A stretch of DNA of 16,677 nucleotides, from assembly GCA_002492295.1 (NCBI GenBank), contig DKYC01000026.1, forward strand, positions 1 through 16,677. The letters run 5' to 3'. The translations under genes were made by a program, and so were the position numbers. The stretch's first letter is position 1; every line of letters begins with the position of its first letter. The notes under the pieces were generated by a model. The model was not told the origin of the DNA, made no database searches, and saw only the letters and a list, made by a program, of their open reading frames with translations. Source of the DNA: Lachnospiraceae bacterium UBA7110 (GTDB lineage Bacteria; Bacillota; Clostridia; Lachnospirales; Lachnospiraceae). Positions 1-8,019 of this stretch are shown one piece after another.

Positions 1-7
1 TTAATTT

Positions 8-1936
8 TTAAATAGAACCCTGTTTCTCCATCTCTGCAAGCTTTGCCAAAAATTCCGCACCGCACACAGGTCTTGAATAATAATAACCCTGAAAAAAGTC
101 GCATCCCATCTCCTCCAAAAGCTGCGCCTGCCTAAACTCCTCCACACCCTCGGCAATCAGCTCCATGCCCATCTCCTTGAGCATCGCAATGGAATATTTG
201 AGCGCCGCCATTGCCTTCCTGTCGTCCATCGCCGACCAGATCATCGATTTGTCAAGCTTCACGGTATGGAACGGATACTTGACAACTGCCGCGGTATTCG
301 CAAAGCCGGTACCGTAATCATCAAGCGAAAAATTGATGCCATATTCCCTGAGCTTATCCATATTTTCAATCAGTGTTTCCTGTGACATCACCGCAGCAGT
401 CTCCGTAATCTCAAGATTGATGCAGTGGTACGGCAGCCTAAACCGGTTCATAATTTCCAGAAGCTGCATATAAAGCGTGGACTGCATACACTGAACCACC
501 GACAGATTCACATCAATATACTCAATCCCCCGCTCTAGAAGATGCGCCTCCGAAATAAAACGGCACACCTCGCAGAATACAAATTCCCCAATCTCCAAAA
601 TCAGACCGTTGCGCTCTGCAATCGGGATAAACTCCTCCGGGCTGATAAAACCGAATTCCTCATGCCGCAAACGGATTAATGCCTCCGCCGACACATATCG
701 TTTCTTTTCTACGGAATAAATCGGCTGGTAATAAACTTCGAATTTATGTTCGTGGAGGGCATACTTCATAATCTGAACAATCTCCGCTTCCCTGCGCCCT
801 TTTTTCAGCAGCTCGTCATTCGCATAGACAACCGGCGTTCCCGCAATCTGGTTTGCCTCAACAATGCCGGTATCCAAAAGCGTCATGATATCCGCCAGCC
901 GTTTCGCGTTTTCCGGATAGGCAACAACGCACATCGGCGCTGACATGGTCACCGAAACCGTATCCGTCAAGAACGGGACACTGAAGCGTTCCTGTATCTC
1001 CGATATGATAGTGTCCCAATTTCCGCTCCTTTCGGAAAGAATGGCAAAGCGGTAGCCTCCCATGAAAAACACCTTCTCTTTATCCACAAGCCCCAAAAGC
1101 AGCTCCGCAAACTGTTTTAAAAGTCTGTTCGCATTCTCCACTCCAAGCGCATCCGTAATATAGCGCATTCCCTCTATCTCCATGCCAAGTACCTGAAACG
1201 GCGTTTCGCTGTAAATCAGCTCAAGCGTTACCTTTTCAAACGCGGTTTTATTATATGTGCCAAGCTCTTTTTCCTCATAATTTAAGGGATTTTCTAGTGA
1301 AAAATAAATCAGAAGTACCGCTATCGACACCGCAAACTGTGTCATCAAAAGATTTGGACGGATTGCCTGCGCAATAATAATTACAAAGCAAAAAACCGTA
1401 TAACAGCTTACCGACGCAACCTGTCCTCGTGAAAAAAAATTCCGGAATTTTATGGTATAATATTGAGACATCCCCACATAATAGAGAGATATCACATATA
1501 GAAGCCAAAACAAAGATCCATGTATATATTCTCTGTTCTGGCTGATATGAAAAATAAGTCCATGTATCGGAGATGTTATGATTAAAAGTTCACCGATACT
1601 GATTGGAGCAATAATCAGAAGCTTTTCCTTTCGGCTGGATGACGCCGTCTTTTTGATAACCTTCAGTATATATATAAAATACACAACCGGTGTCAGATTA
1701 AACATTGCCAGATAAACAACATTCAATATATAATGGACCAATCTGGTGGTACACATGGGATACCTTATCGTAAATACCGTTACTAAATCAAAGATGGATG
1801 CCATCAGCTCCACCGTCAGCAAAACCTTAAATATACGGTTTTGGATTGTACTGATGTTTTTTTTCAGATAAAAATGAATACCGATTACCACAGTCACGAT
1901 AATTGCAGCTATATCATAATGGATAATATAGTTCAT
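8..1936 (-). CDS. Membrane c-di-GMP phosphodiesterase, degenerate GGDEF plus EAL
   Basis: 642 residues. Residues 1-215 contain about seven hydrophobic segments (for example 9-23, 69-91, 107-121, 141-157, 176-190 and 198-213), so the N-terminus is a membrane sensor or anchor. Residues 225-375 are a GGDEF-type fold, but the signature at 293-297 reads GGYRF instead of GG(D/E)EF, so cyclase activity is unlikely and a regulatory role is possible. Residues 385-635 are an EAL domain with the metal and catalytic motifs present: EAL at 418-420, N477, E509 in LEITE, DDYGTGF at 539-545, K560, AEGVE at 595-599 and Q616. By family knowledge this hydrolyses c-di-GMP to pGpG at the inner face of the membrane. 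The ATG is chosen because GGAGG lies 7 bases upstream. It has its own promoter and is separated from the pilus operon by a terminator and a gene remnant. Catalytic competence is inferred from motifs only. Confidence 0.93.
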   Translation of the reverse strand: MNYIIHYDIAAIIVTVVIGIHFYLKKNISTIQNRIFKVLLTVELMASIFDLVTVFTIRYPMCTTRLVHYILNVVYLAMFNLTPVVYFIYILKVIKKTASSSRKEKLLIIAPISIGELLIITSPIHGLIFHISQNREYIHGSLFWLLYVISLYYVGMSQYYTIKFRNFFSRGQVASVSCYTVFCFVIIIAQAIRPNLLMTQFAVSIAVLLIYFSLENPLNYEEKELGTYNKTAFEKVTLELIYSETPFQVLGMEIEGMRYITDALGVENANRLLKQFAELLLGLVDKEKVFFMGGYRFAILSERSGNWDTIISEIQERFSVPFLTDTVSVTMSAPMCVVAYPENAKRLADIMTLLDTGIVEANQIAGTPVVYANDELLKKGRREAEIVQIMKYALHEHKFEVYYQPIYSVEKKRYVSAEALIRLRHEEFGFISPEEFIPIAERNGLILEIGEFVFCEVCRFISEAHLLERGIEYIDVNLSVVQCMQSTLYMQLLEIMNRFRLPYHCINLEITETAAVMSQETLIENMDKLREYGINFSLDDYGTGFANTAAVVKYPFHTVKLDKSMIWSAMDDRKAMAALKYSIAMLKEMGMELIAEGVEEFRQAQLLEEMGCDFFQGYYYSRPVCGAEFLAKLAEMEKQGSI

Positions 1937-1955
1937 ACGAGTTCCTCCCTGATGC

Positions 1956-1970
1956 GATTATTCCATAATC
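1956..1970. promoter_or_regulatory. Perfect 6-bp inverted repeat in the EAL leader (possible operator)
   Basis: GATTAT-TCC-ATAATC is a perfect inverted repeat with a 3-base centre. It lies just downstream of the predicted transcription start and upstream of the ribosome binding site. It could be a repressor site or a small hairpin. No known operator consensus was recognised. Confidence 0.35.
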
Positions 1971-1982
1971 CCTCCATCTTTG

Positions 1983-2011
1983 ATTTTATCATAATTTTAC
2001 CGTTTATTCAA
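1983..2011 (-). promoter_or_regulatory. Promoter of the EAL-domain gene
   Basis: Read on the minus strand: -35 TTGAAT (2011-2006), a 17-base spacer, then TAAAAT (1988-1983) preceded by TG-A, giving an extended -10 element (TGATAAAAT). Transcription would begin near 1976, leaving a leader of about 40 bases that contains the GGGAGG ribosome site. Confidence 0.7.
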
Positions 2012-2150
2012 TCAGTCATTATGATATGGGATGAAAACCATTCTGCATTACCTTCCCAAACAGGGAATCGTTCCCAATCCCCAAATCTTCCCATACAGTA
2101 CATTCTTTAATCTCATTTTCCATTACCAATCTCCACTTTCTGTCAGTGTG

Positions 2151-2444
2151 TTACAGCCCTATTTTTTCCTCAAACGCCTCTATCGTTTCCACCCTCGCCG
2201 CAATCTTATGCCATTTTCTCAAAAGCCCCAAATCCGTCTGCTTCATGATTAGTTTCCTTAATGTTTCAGGGATTTCCCCATAGTCCTCCAAAAGTTCTAA
2301 AATATTTTCTGCCGTTGCTTGTATCCTTCCTTCTTCCTTCATACCTTCCACAAATACTTCCTCGTTAAATTCCGTCAGACACATACTCATTACCTCCGCT
2401 TTGTGTTTTATCAGAAATTCCCTCACATCATAAAAGCCACACAA
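2151..2444 (-). pseudogene. C-terminal remnant of an Rpn-family (PD-(D/E)XK) nuclease/transposase
   Basis: The open frame encodes 97 residues matching, from memory of the family, only the tail of Rpn recombination-promoting nuclease or 'PD-(D/E)XK transposase' proteins of Lachnospiraceae. The cues are a VREFLIKHKAEVMSM-like stretch, then a charged KEEGR segment, then a helical end with EAFEEKIGL. Full members are about 280-330 residues, so the catalytic N-terminal two thirds is missing. The only upstream start is a TTG that lies inside the terminator stem of the preceding operon, and there is no ribosome site before it. I read this as a decayed fragment and not as an expressed small gene. The exact 5' border of the remnant cannot be set. 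Confidence 0.65.
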
Positions 2445-2470
2445 AGGTCAAATCCCTTGTGTGGCTTTTA
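2431..2470 (-). terminator. Rho-independent terminator of the pilus operon
   Basis: On the minus strand, TAAAAGCCACACAAGGG pairs with CCTTTGTGTGGCTTTTA around the loop ATTTGA. All 17 positions pair, with one G-U. The 3' arm ends in TTTTA. It begins 22 bases after the stop codon of the large adhesin gene. The near-symmetry means it might also act weakly on plus-strand transcripts. Confidence 0.85.
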
Positions 2471-2491
2471 AAAGTTAAGAAACACTAATCT

Positions 2492-5400
2492 TTATTTATT
2501 AAACTCAAAATAAGCCACTCCTTCTTCCAAATCCAAATTATACATAATAATTTTAGGTATAGTATAATCGCTGAATTGCGGATTCATCAAATCACCCGAT
2601 ACAGTTTTCCATGTCGTGTCCTTAAAGGTAAGTCCCAAAGCCCACTTCCCATTACACCTGTCCTTACCATTATTTTGGTCTATCTTTACAAGCATAAAAG
2701 CACCTGTCTGTAGTTCCCAGTTAGAAGGTGATGATGACTCCCATTTATCATTTTTCCATGAAAAACAGTCAGCCCTAACACTGTTTTGGAAATGGCCAAA
2801 CTCTATTCCTGAACTGCTGAATTCAATCTTTACACTGTCACCTTTAACCATCTGTACTGGTTCCGATTCCGTTCCCAAGCTCCTGCCGCCATTTTTTATA
2901 TGGTCTTTGGGATCAGCAAAACATAATGTCGCTGCATTAATTTTGTATCTGTTCATATAGTCTTTCTTTGGCGTGGATTCTTCTGAATCTTTCCAGCCCT
3001 GAGTATAACCCTCAAAACCTGATGATGAAAGAAGCGACTTATCATGAGGCCAATATAAAATCTTTTTATCCGGATTTATTACAGCATTGATATACTCAAC
3101 CTCATAAGCCTTATCCGGTCTGAATAAATATGACTCACTTGCATTTATCTTAATCGTATTGCTTTCTTCAACTGTCTTATGATATGGATTCCAGTCCCCA
3201 CCTTCCTCTCTATAATGCATAAAGTTCCTTTGTTTGATATTTCCCCTATCTTCAATCAACGGATCATCCGCATACTTCATGCGCCACTCATCAGTATATG
3301 TCACTGTAACAGGCAATGTTTGTAAATTATCATTGCCACGTTTAAAGTTTGTATCATCAAGAACAATAAACTCATCACCGATTACAATCTCCCCATACAC
3401 CTCATCATAATCTTTACCCGACTTATTATACTTCGTATCCCCCACCTTACCGCGTGCATGAAGGGAATATGCCCTGATTTTTGTGCCGTTCGGAAGCTGT
3501 TGTTTGAGTTTAAACGTAACCGTCCCCTTATTCTTATCAGGCACAGTTGCCGTCTTAGGCTTCACGCTCTCCTCCACGTCAATGTACTCCGTCCAGTCCG
3601 CCAAAGACTTCTCCGTACCGTTAATCACCATTTTCCATTCCATCGGATACGGTTCTTTGTACTCACCATGTCCTTCCTTCTCCCACCTGCAAATATTTCC
3701 GTCTTTATCCTTTTGAATATCATAGAACTCTGTGCCATTGCTGCCACGTCCCTTCGGAAAGGCATCCAGCTTCACCGTACTTCCTTCTTTATTGACATCG
3801 CTTATCTTCTTGCTATCCGCCACTTTAACATCAATCTTGTCAACACGTCTTACGCCCAAATCAAAATCCGCCGAAGCGATAATTGTTTTCTGTGAATTAT
3901 ATGCATCAATATGTACCTGAATTCGCCCATTGCTGTCACCCTTTTCATCCTTGCCAATCAAAAGTCCCATATACCATGTACGCATCTGCCCCGCGCTGGT
4001 AGCGTTGCTTGACATATACGGGTTTCTGTTACCGTTCCTGTCATTCGCATTCGGATAGTTTGAAAGCTTCGTGTCCTTACTGCTGTTGCCTGAAATCTTC
4101 GCTTCCATTTTGAAAACTGCACTGCCATGCACCTGAATTGGCACCACCATTTCTACATCGGACTGCGCAGGATCATTTGTACCCTGATTCGGCTCAACGA
4201 CAATCACTGACGTAGGTGTATCCATTGTTAGTTCACCCTTAACGGATACGCTGTCCTTCGCCTCACCATAAGACTCACTTGTCTTATTATATTGCGTTCC
4301 CCCATCTGCACCAAGCGGATGCAATGCCTCTATCGTAATCTTAAGCTCATGATTTGCAGGAAGCATACTGCTTTTCAATGCAATATCAATTTCCGGAAGC
4401 TGCTTGATATACCACGAACCGTCAGGATTCTGCTCAATTCGGGAAGGCTTTATATTCTCTACCTTATAATAATCATTTTTTTCCTTCTTATAATCAGTCC
4501 CTGAAATCTGTATAATCTTGCCCTTGTCACTCGCGCCGACACCTGCAAGACATATAACAGAACCGCTAATCTTCGGTTGCGAACTACTCTTGCTGTGGTC
4601 AAAAAGCTCCCATGTAATTCTTGACGAAAGCGTGTTTTTTACCACCTCTTTATCAGGCGTTCCATCCTCTTTATACTGAATCAAATGCCGAATCGCCTTC
4701 TGCATAATAGCATCATTGATACCGTTTGCCACATTAAATCTTGCACGAAAATCATATGTCGGATTCTTGTCTGGATCCTTTCCATCCTCCACGTGATAGT
4801 TATCAAACACCTCAATCGAGAGCACATCCACCCTGCACACATGCACAATAATTGTCGATTTCTTCACGCCGCTTACAAGCACATCAATCGTAAACGTATA
4901 CGGATCCGCCCCAAGCGCTCCGCTTCCTTTCTCATCTTTTCCTAGCGTAATCCCAACCGTATCATCTGTCCCATTATAAACTGCCCGCGTACCGTTTGTA
5001 TTTGAGCCTGAATCATACAAATCCGTCGCATCATAATAATCAAACGTCACATCACTGGTAAGTCCGCCCTTCATGCCAAGATGAACCGTCCCCGTTTCCT
5101 GCGGCTCCAAGATAATCTCAAGATTGTTATTGACAATCGTTTCCCTCGGCTTCACCACATCCTCGCCGAAGTACATTGCATCATCTTTATCACCATATGC
5201 CGAATCCGCCTTATTCACTCCAAGCGCATGCTTTGACGTTGCCCTCACCCTAAGGACAAAATCAGCCGGCATATCCTTCTCAATCTTCATAATAAGCTGA
5301 GGGATGATTGCATCCTCCTTATTTAATGTAACACTGATATACTCGTCAAACTTCGCCTGATTGCCATCCGTACCTTCCGTAAACTCATATCTTCCATCAG

Positions 5401-6547
5401 CATTTTGGCTGCAAGTCCAATCCCTTTTATATGTAACGCCGTCTGCCGTAAGCTCCCAGCTCCATACAACCGCCTGCGCCGTCTTATAATTGCTGTCATA
5501 CGCATACGCAACCCTTTTCGTCAGCTCACTTCCGGAAATATTCGCATTAAATGTATATACCGTCCCCGCCGTCTCAAGCATTCCGCCCCGTGAATTTTTC
5601 GTGTCAATCGAATGGCTCACTGCCACTCCGCTGACCTTTCTGACAAAAACATTACAGGATGCCGTATCCTTTGGATTACCGTCCCCGTCCTTATCCTTCG
5701 TCTTAATCGTGAAGGAAGCAGGCGTGCCGTCAGAATCAACCGGAACCGTCACCTCAGCATAATCCATCGTAAGCGCACCGGCAGTAAGCCCTGTCACGCT
5801 TTCCCATTCCAAACCGCCCTCATTCAGCTTACCCGTTACGGAAAGCGGAATCTGATATGTCTCTCCCGGAACCAATACCACGTCATCCTCAAGGAAAATG
5901 ATAACCACACTTGCCGTATTAATCACATATTCCCCGCCTTCCCCGTCTCCGTTCCTGGAAGTCATTGTATATTCCATCGGAATGCTTCTGTTCGTATCAC
6001 TGTCCTCAACCTTCATGGACAGCTTAATCGTCTTGCTGTTCTCGAAATCCGTCGTATCCGCCTTAAAGTCAACGATATTCGTCGCCATAATTTCCGGATC
6101 TGTCCGCGGTGAACCGCTATCCGTATTAAACTCCTGATAAAGGAGCTTCTTTTGACCCTCATCATACGTCATCGTATACTGTATCTTTTCATTCGTGATA
6201 ATCGACAGCTCCGTAAAACCCGTCGCCTGCATCTTCGGAGTAGTATCGTCATTACTCATAAGCTCCTTGCCGTTTTTAATATACTGTGCGCCGCTCTCGC
6301 CGTAAATGACACTGCACGCATCCTTTACAATATTTCCGATATTATTCGCCGCAAGCTGTGCCTCCTGCTGAATATTCGTCTCCGAAATTCCACGCCTGTA
6401 TGTACGCGTACTGATAACAATCACGCTTCCGATAACACCTGTCACAAGCGCCAGGATTGCCACGGCACACAGCACCTCCACCAGCGACAGTCCCCTGTTG
6501 TCCTTATACGTTTTATGCATGACCAAATTCAAAATCCTTTTCATCAT
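2492..6547 (-). CDS. Giant GspJ/PilW-type minor prepilin, probable pilus-tip adhesin
   Basis: 1351 residues from the ATG at 6547; the frame is open to a GTG at 6631, but that GTG has no spaced ribosome site and overlaps the previous gene, while the ATG has GGGAAAGAG upstream. The type III prepilin signal is clear: a basic leader ending RG, cleavage before LSLVE (residues 20-24 of the mature frame, with Glu at +5), then a hydrophobic helix. Residues to about 205 resemble GspJ/PilW minor pilins. The rest, about 1100 residues, is beta-rich and composed of three diverged modules plus a partial fourth, listed separately. Typical GspJ proteins are about 200 residues, so this is a roughly sixfold extended form. 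As last gene of the operon and the only very large pilin, it is inferred to sit in the tip complex and bind a surface or glycan. No ligand can be named. Confidence 0.85.
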   Translation of the reverse strand: MMKRILNLVMHKTYKDNRGLSLVEVLCAVAILALVTGVIGSVIVISTRTYRRGISETNIQQEAQLAANNIGNIVKDACSVIYGESGAQYIKNGKELMSNDDTTPKMQATGFTELSIITNEKIQYTMTYDEGQKKLLYQEFNTDSGSPRTDPEIMATNIVDFKADTTDFENSKTIKLSMKVEDSDTNRSIPMEYTMTSRNGDGEGGEYVINTASVVIIFLEDDVVLVPGETYQIPLSVTGKLNEGGLEWESVTGLTAGALTMDYAEVTVPVDSDGTPASFTIKTKDKDGDGNPKDTASCNVFVRKVSGVAVSHSIDTKNSRGGMLETAGTVYTFNANISGSELTKRVAYAYDSNYKTAQAVVWSWELTADGVTYKRDWTCSQNADGRYEFTEGTDGNQAKFDEYISVTLNKEDAIIPQLIMKIEKDMPADFVLRVRATSKHALGVNKADSAYGDKDDAMYFGEDVVKPRETIVNNNLEIILEPQETGTVHLGMKGGLTSDVTFDYYDATDLYDSGSNTNGTRAVYNGTDDTVGITLGKDEKGSGALGADPYTFTIDVLVSGVKKSTIIVHVCRVDVLSIEVFDNYHVEDGKDPDKNPTYDFRARFNVANGINDAIMQKAIRHLIQYKEDGTPDKEVVKNTLSSRITWELFDHSKSSSQPKISGSVICLAGVGASDKGKIIQISGTDYKKEKNDYYKVENIKPSRIEQNPDGSWYIKQLPEIDIALKSSMLPANHELKITIEALHPLGADGGTQYNKTSESYGEAKDSVSVKGELTMDTPTSVIVVEPNQGTNDPAQSDVEMVVPIQVHGSAVFKMEAKISGNSSKDTKLSNYPNANDRNGNRNPYMSSNATSAGQMRTWYMGLLIGKDEKGDSNGRIQVHIDAYNSQKTIIASADFDLGVRRVDKIDVKVADSKKISDVNKEGSTVKLDAFPKGRGSNGTEFYDIQKDKDGNICRWEKEGHGEYKEPYPMEWKMVINGTEKSLADWTEYIDVEESVKPKTATVPDKNKGTVTFKLKQQLPNGTKIRAYSLHARGKVGDTKYNKSGKDYDEVYGEIVIGDEFIVLDDTNFKRGNDNLQTLPVTVTYTDEWRMKYADDPLIEDRGNIKQRNFMHYREEGGDWNPYHKTVEESNTIKINASESYLFRPDKAYEVEYINAVINPDKKILYWPHDKSLLSSSGFEGYTQGWKDSEESTPKKDYMNRYKINAATLCFADPKDHIKNGGRSLGTESEPVQMVKGDSVKIEFSSSGIEFGHFQNSVRADCFSWKNDKWESSSPSNWELQTGAFMLVKIDQNNGKDRCNGKWALGLTFKDTTWKTVSGDLMNPQFSDYTIPKIIMYNLDLEEGVAYFEFNK
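3376..5923 (-). repeat. Three diverged copies of a ~280-residue module in the adhesin
   Basis: Approximate copies: A 5923-5143, B 5140-4225, C 4222-3376. Each begins with a V-I-x-x-EP-like strand and a PIxV strand, and contains a C/R-R-V-(S/D)-x-(I/V)-x-V strand (VRKVSGVAV, VCRVDVLSIEV, VRRVDKIDVKV). Each then has a W-x-(L/M) strand (WSWELTADG, ITWELFDH, MEWKMVING) and closes with an LP-x-x-x-x-(L/I) strand followed by A-x-S-x-H/HPLG and a YNK-S...YGE segment. The hexapeptide GKDEKG occurs in both B and C. Copies are recognisable at protein level only, so the duplication is old. The residues after 3376 start like a fourth copy (FIVLDD...LPVTV) and then diverge. Confidence 0.7.
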
Positions 6548-6608
6548 AATAACCAACTCTTTCCCAAACAAACGTTGTTTTCCCAATCCATTCCCCGCAA
6601 AAATCCCG

Positions 6609-7157
6609 TTAAGTCTCAGTTGTCGAAACACTCACCTTCCCTGTAAGCGTTTCCATTTTCACATACCACACTTTTCCCGCTTTCGAAATGCGGAACCCTG
6701 TATAATAATCCGCACCGCTGTTTGCCGTTTTCTTCATCGCGCCGCTTCCCGAGTCATACCGGAGCTCAATCGAACTGCCATTGTTCAAAGGTACGTAATC
6801 CCCCGTACCGATTTTATACTCCACAAGCACATCCTTCGCACCAACCAGACTTTTTCGCTGGCTTGTGTCAGGAGGTGTCGAGCCATCATCATAAATCTTA
6901 ATATAAGTGTCCTCCGTAACCGTCAGCCTGCCGTCATCTTCTTTCTTCACGGTAATCACGTTCCGGTATTTCCCCATTGTTGCCGTACGCCCGTGGGAAA
7001 TCGCCACACTAAGTCTCTTTGCACACTGCTCCGCGGGTTTTCCGCTTGATAAGGATAATCCATAGCCTATCACACCAATCATCACCGACATAATCGAAAC
7101 AACGATAATCATCTCAACCAGTGAAAATCCGCGATTGTCATTATTCAGTTTTTTCAT
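6609..7157 (-). CDS. GspH/FimT-type minor prepilin
   Basis: 182 residues. The leader MKKLNNDNRG is followed by cleavage and FSLVE, with Glu at +5, then a hydrophobic helix to about residue 32. The stretch around residues 38-60, with AKRLSVAISHGRTATMGK, resembles the GspH/FimT class in which the helix continues into a small beta domain. It would be processed by the PilD encoded upstream and is expected to join the initiating minor-pilin complex. The ATG has a G-rich site (GAGAGGGGG) about 12 bases upstream, which is rather distant. The gene ends 61 bases before the preferred start of the adhesin and begins 36 bases after the stop of the GspK-like gene, so the three are surely cotranscribed. 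Confidence 0.85.
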   Translation of the reverse strand: MKKLNNDNRGFSLVEMIIVVSIMSVMIGVIGYGLSLSSGKPAEQCAKRLSVAISHGRTATMGKYRNVITVKKEDDGRLTVTEDTYIKIYDDGSTPPDTSQRKSLVGAKDVLVEYKIGTGDYVPLNNGSSIELRYDSGSGAMKKTANSGADYYTGFRISKAGKVWYVKMETLTGKVSVSTTET

Positions 7158-7193
7158 AAGCCGTGGTTTCCCCCTCTCTTACGTCTAAACCGT

Positions 7194-7934
7194 TTAAGGA
7201 CTTGAAACCTTCGTTCCAATACCCTCAATATTGTCATATCCGCCCGCAGCCCCTTCATCATAGTCCGCCTTGCGCCAGTTTACATAATATACATAATCAG
7301 TAAATGCAATCGTATCCCGTTCCACTGCCTCCGTCACGGAGTCCCCTGCATTGCTGTATGTGTCTGACCAATCAATCTGTGGAGGCTCCAGGCAGATATC
7401 CGTATAAATAAACGTAGTAAATGCACCGGATGTATATTTTGTCTGCACACCTCTCAACGCAAATTTTTTTGCAGTTCCCGTTGATGTCGTCGTCTCATAC
7501 ACACCATAATCCAAAACCCTGTAAATGCTGTCCGCCTCCGTGGCATAAGCCCCCGTCATAACCGAACGGACTGCCGTCAGATTGTCGCCGCCTGTGCTCA
7601 CCCGCGTTTCCCACTTCTCATTCAGCTCATGGATAAACGCATCCTGAAAATACTCATTGCGCGCCTGTGCCGTCTTTAAAACCAAAAACTGCCTTGTCGT
7701 CTTATTGTAAGCCTTGACATATGCCTCCTGCACATCCCCGACCAAAATACTCTTGAGCTCGTCAAGCGCCTTCTCCGCCCCGTAAAAACTCTGTTTGTTC
7801 TGATAATCCGTCAGCTTCTGCTGATAATTCATTGCTGCCATATAAAGCATTGTCGTTGCAATAATCGTGACAAAGGTCGTTACAACCAAAACAGATATAA
7901 GCGCAGCTCCCTTATTATTCAGTTTCAACCTCAT
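7194..7934 (-). CDS. GspK/PilX-type minor prepilin lacking Glu+5
   Basis: 246 residues from the ATG at 7934, chosen because GAAGGTG lies just upstream; the same frame reaches a TTG at 7994, which would add an unlikely 20-residue leader. The leader MRLKLNNKG precedes AALISVLVV, a prepilin cleavage context in which position +5 is Ser instead of Glu. This is the known hallmark of GspK-like pilins, which cap the tip complex and do not need Glu5 to register against a neighbour below. The segment YGAEKALDELKS at about residues 51-62 matches the AE-A-L motif that follows the helix in PilX/GspK-type proteins. The rest is a beta-rich domain of unknown fold. It is flanked by the GspI-like and GspH-like genes. 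The subfamily call is moderate, the prepilin call firm. Confidence 0.8.
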   Translation of the reverse strand: MRLKLNNKGAALISVLVVTTFVTIIATTMLYMAAMNYQQKLTDYQNKQSFYGAEKALDELKSILVGDVQEAYVKAYNKTTRQFLVLKTAQARNEYFQDAFIHELNEKWETRVSTGGDNLTAVRSVMTGAYATEADSIYRVLDYGVYETTTSTGTAKKFALRGVQTKYTSGAFTTFIYTDICLEPPQIDWSDTYSNAGDSVTEAVERDTIAFTDYVYYVNWRKADYDEGAAGGYDNIEGIGTKVSSP

Positions 7935-7992
7935 CACACCTTCACCACACTTCCTTTTCGATACGCGAATTTGTGTCTTTGCACAAATATGC

Positions 7993-8019
7993 AAATGAAA
8001 AATCTTTGATTTTTCATTT
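7993..8019. repeat. Perfect 12-bp inverted repeat over the end of the GspI-like gene
   Basis: AAATGAAAAATC-TTT-GATTTTTCATTT forms a perfect 12-bp stem with a 3-base loop. It covers the stop codon of the GspI-like gene (8014-8016) and lies in the 79-base gap before the next gene. It lacks a following T-run on the minus strand, so it is more likely an RNA-processing or stability hairpin than a full terminator. It could also reduce expression of the downstream genes. Confidence 0.6.

Noticed and set aside
3458..3895. Plus-strand frames of 145 codons and similar inside the adhesin gene
   Set aside because: They are antisense shadows of a clear coding frame, with several overlapping in different frames and none with a ribosome site or known domain.
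6548..6631. GTG at 6631 as the start of the giant adhesin
   Set aside because: It would give an unusual 47-residue leader, overlaps the previous gene, and has its AAGGTGA almost touching the start. The ATG at 6547 gives a normal leader.
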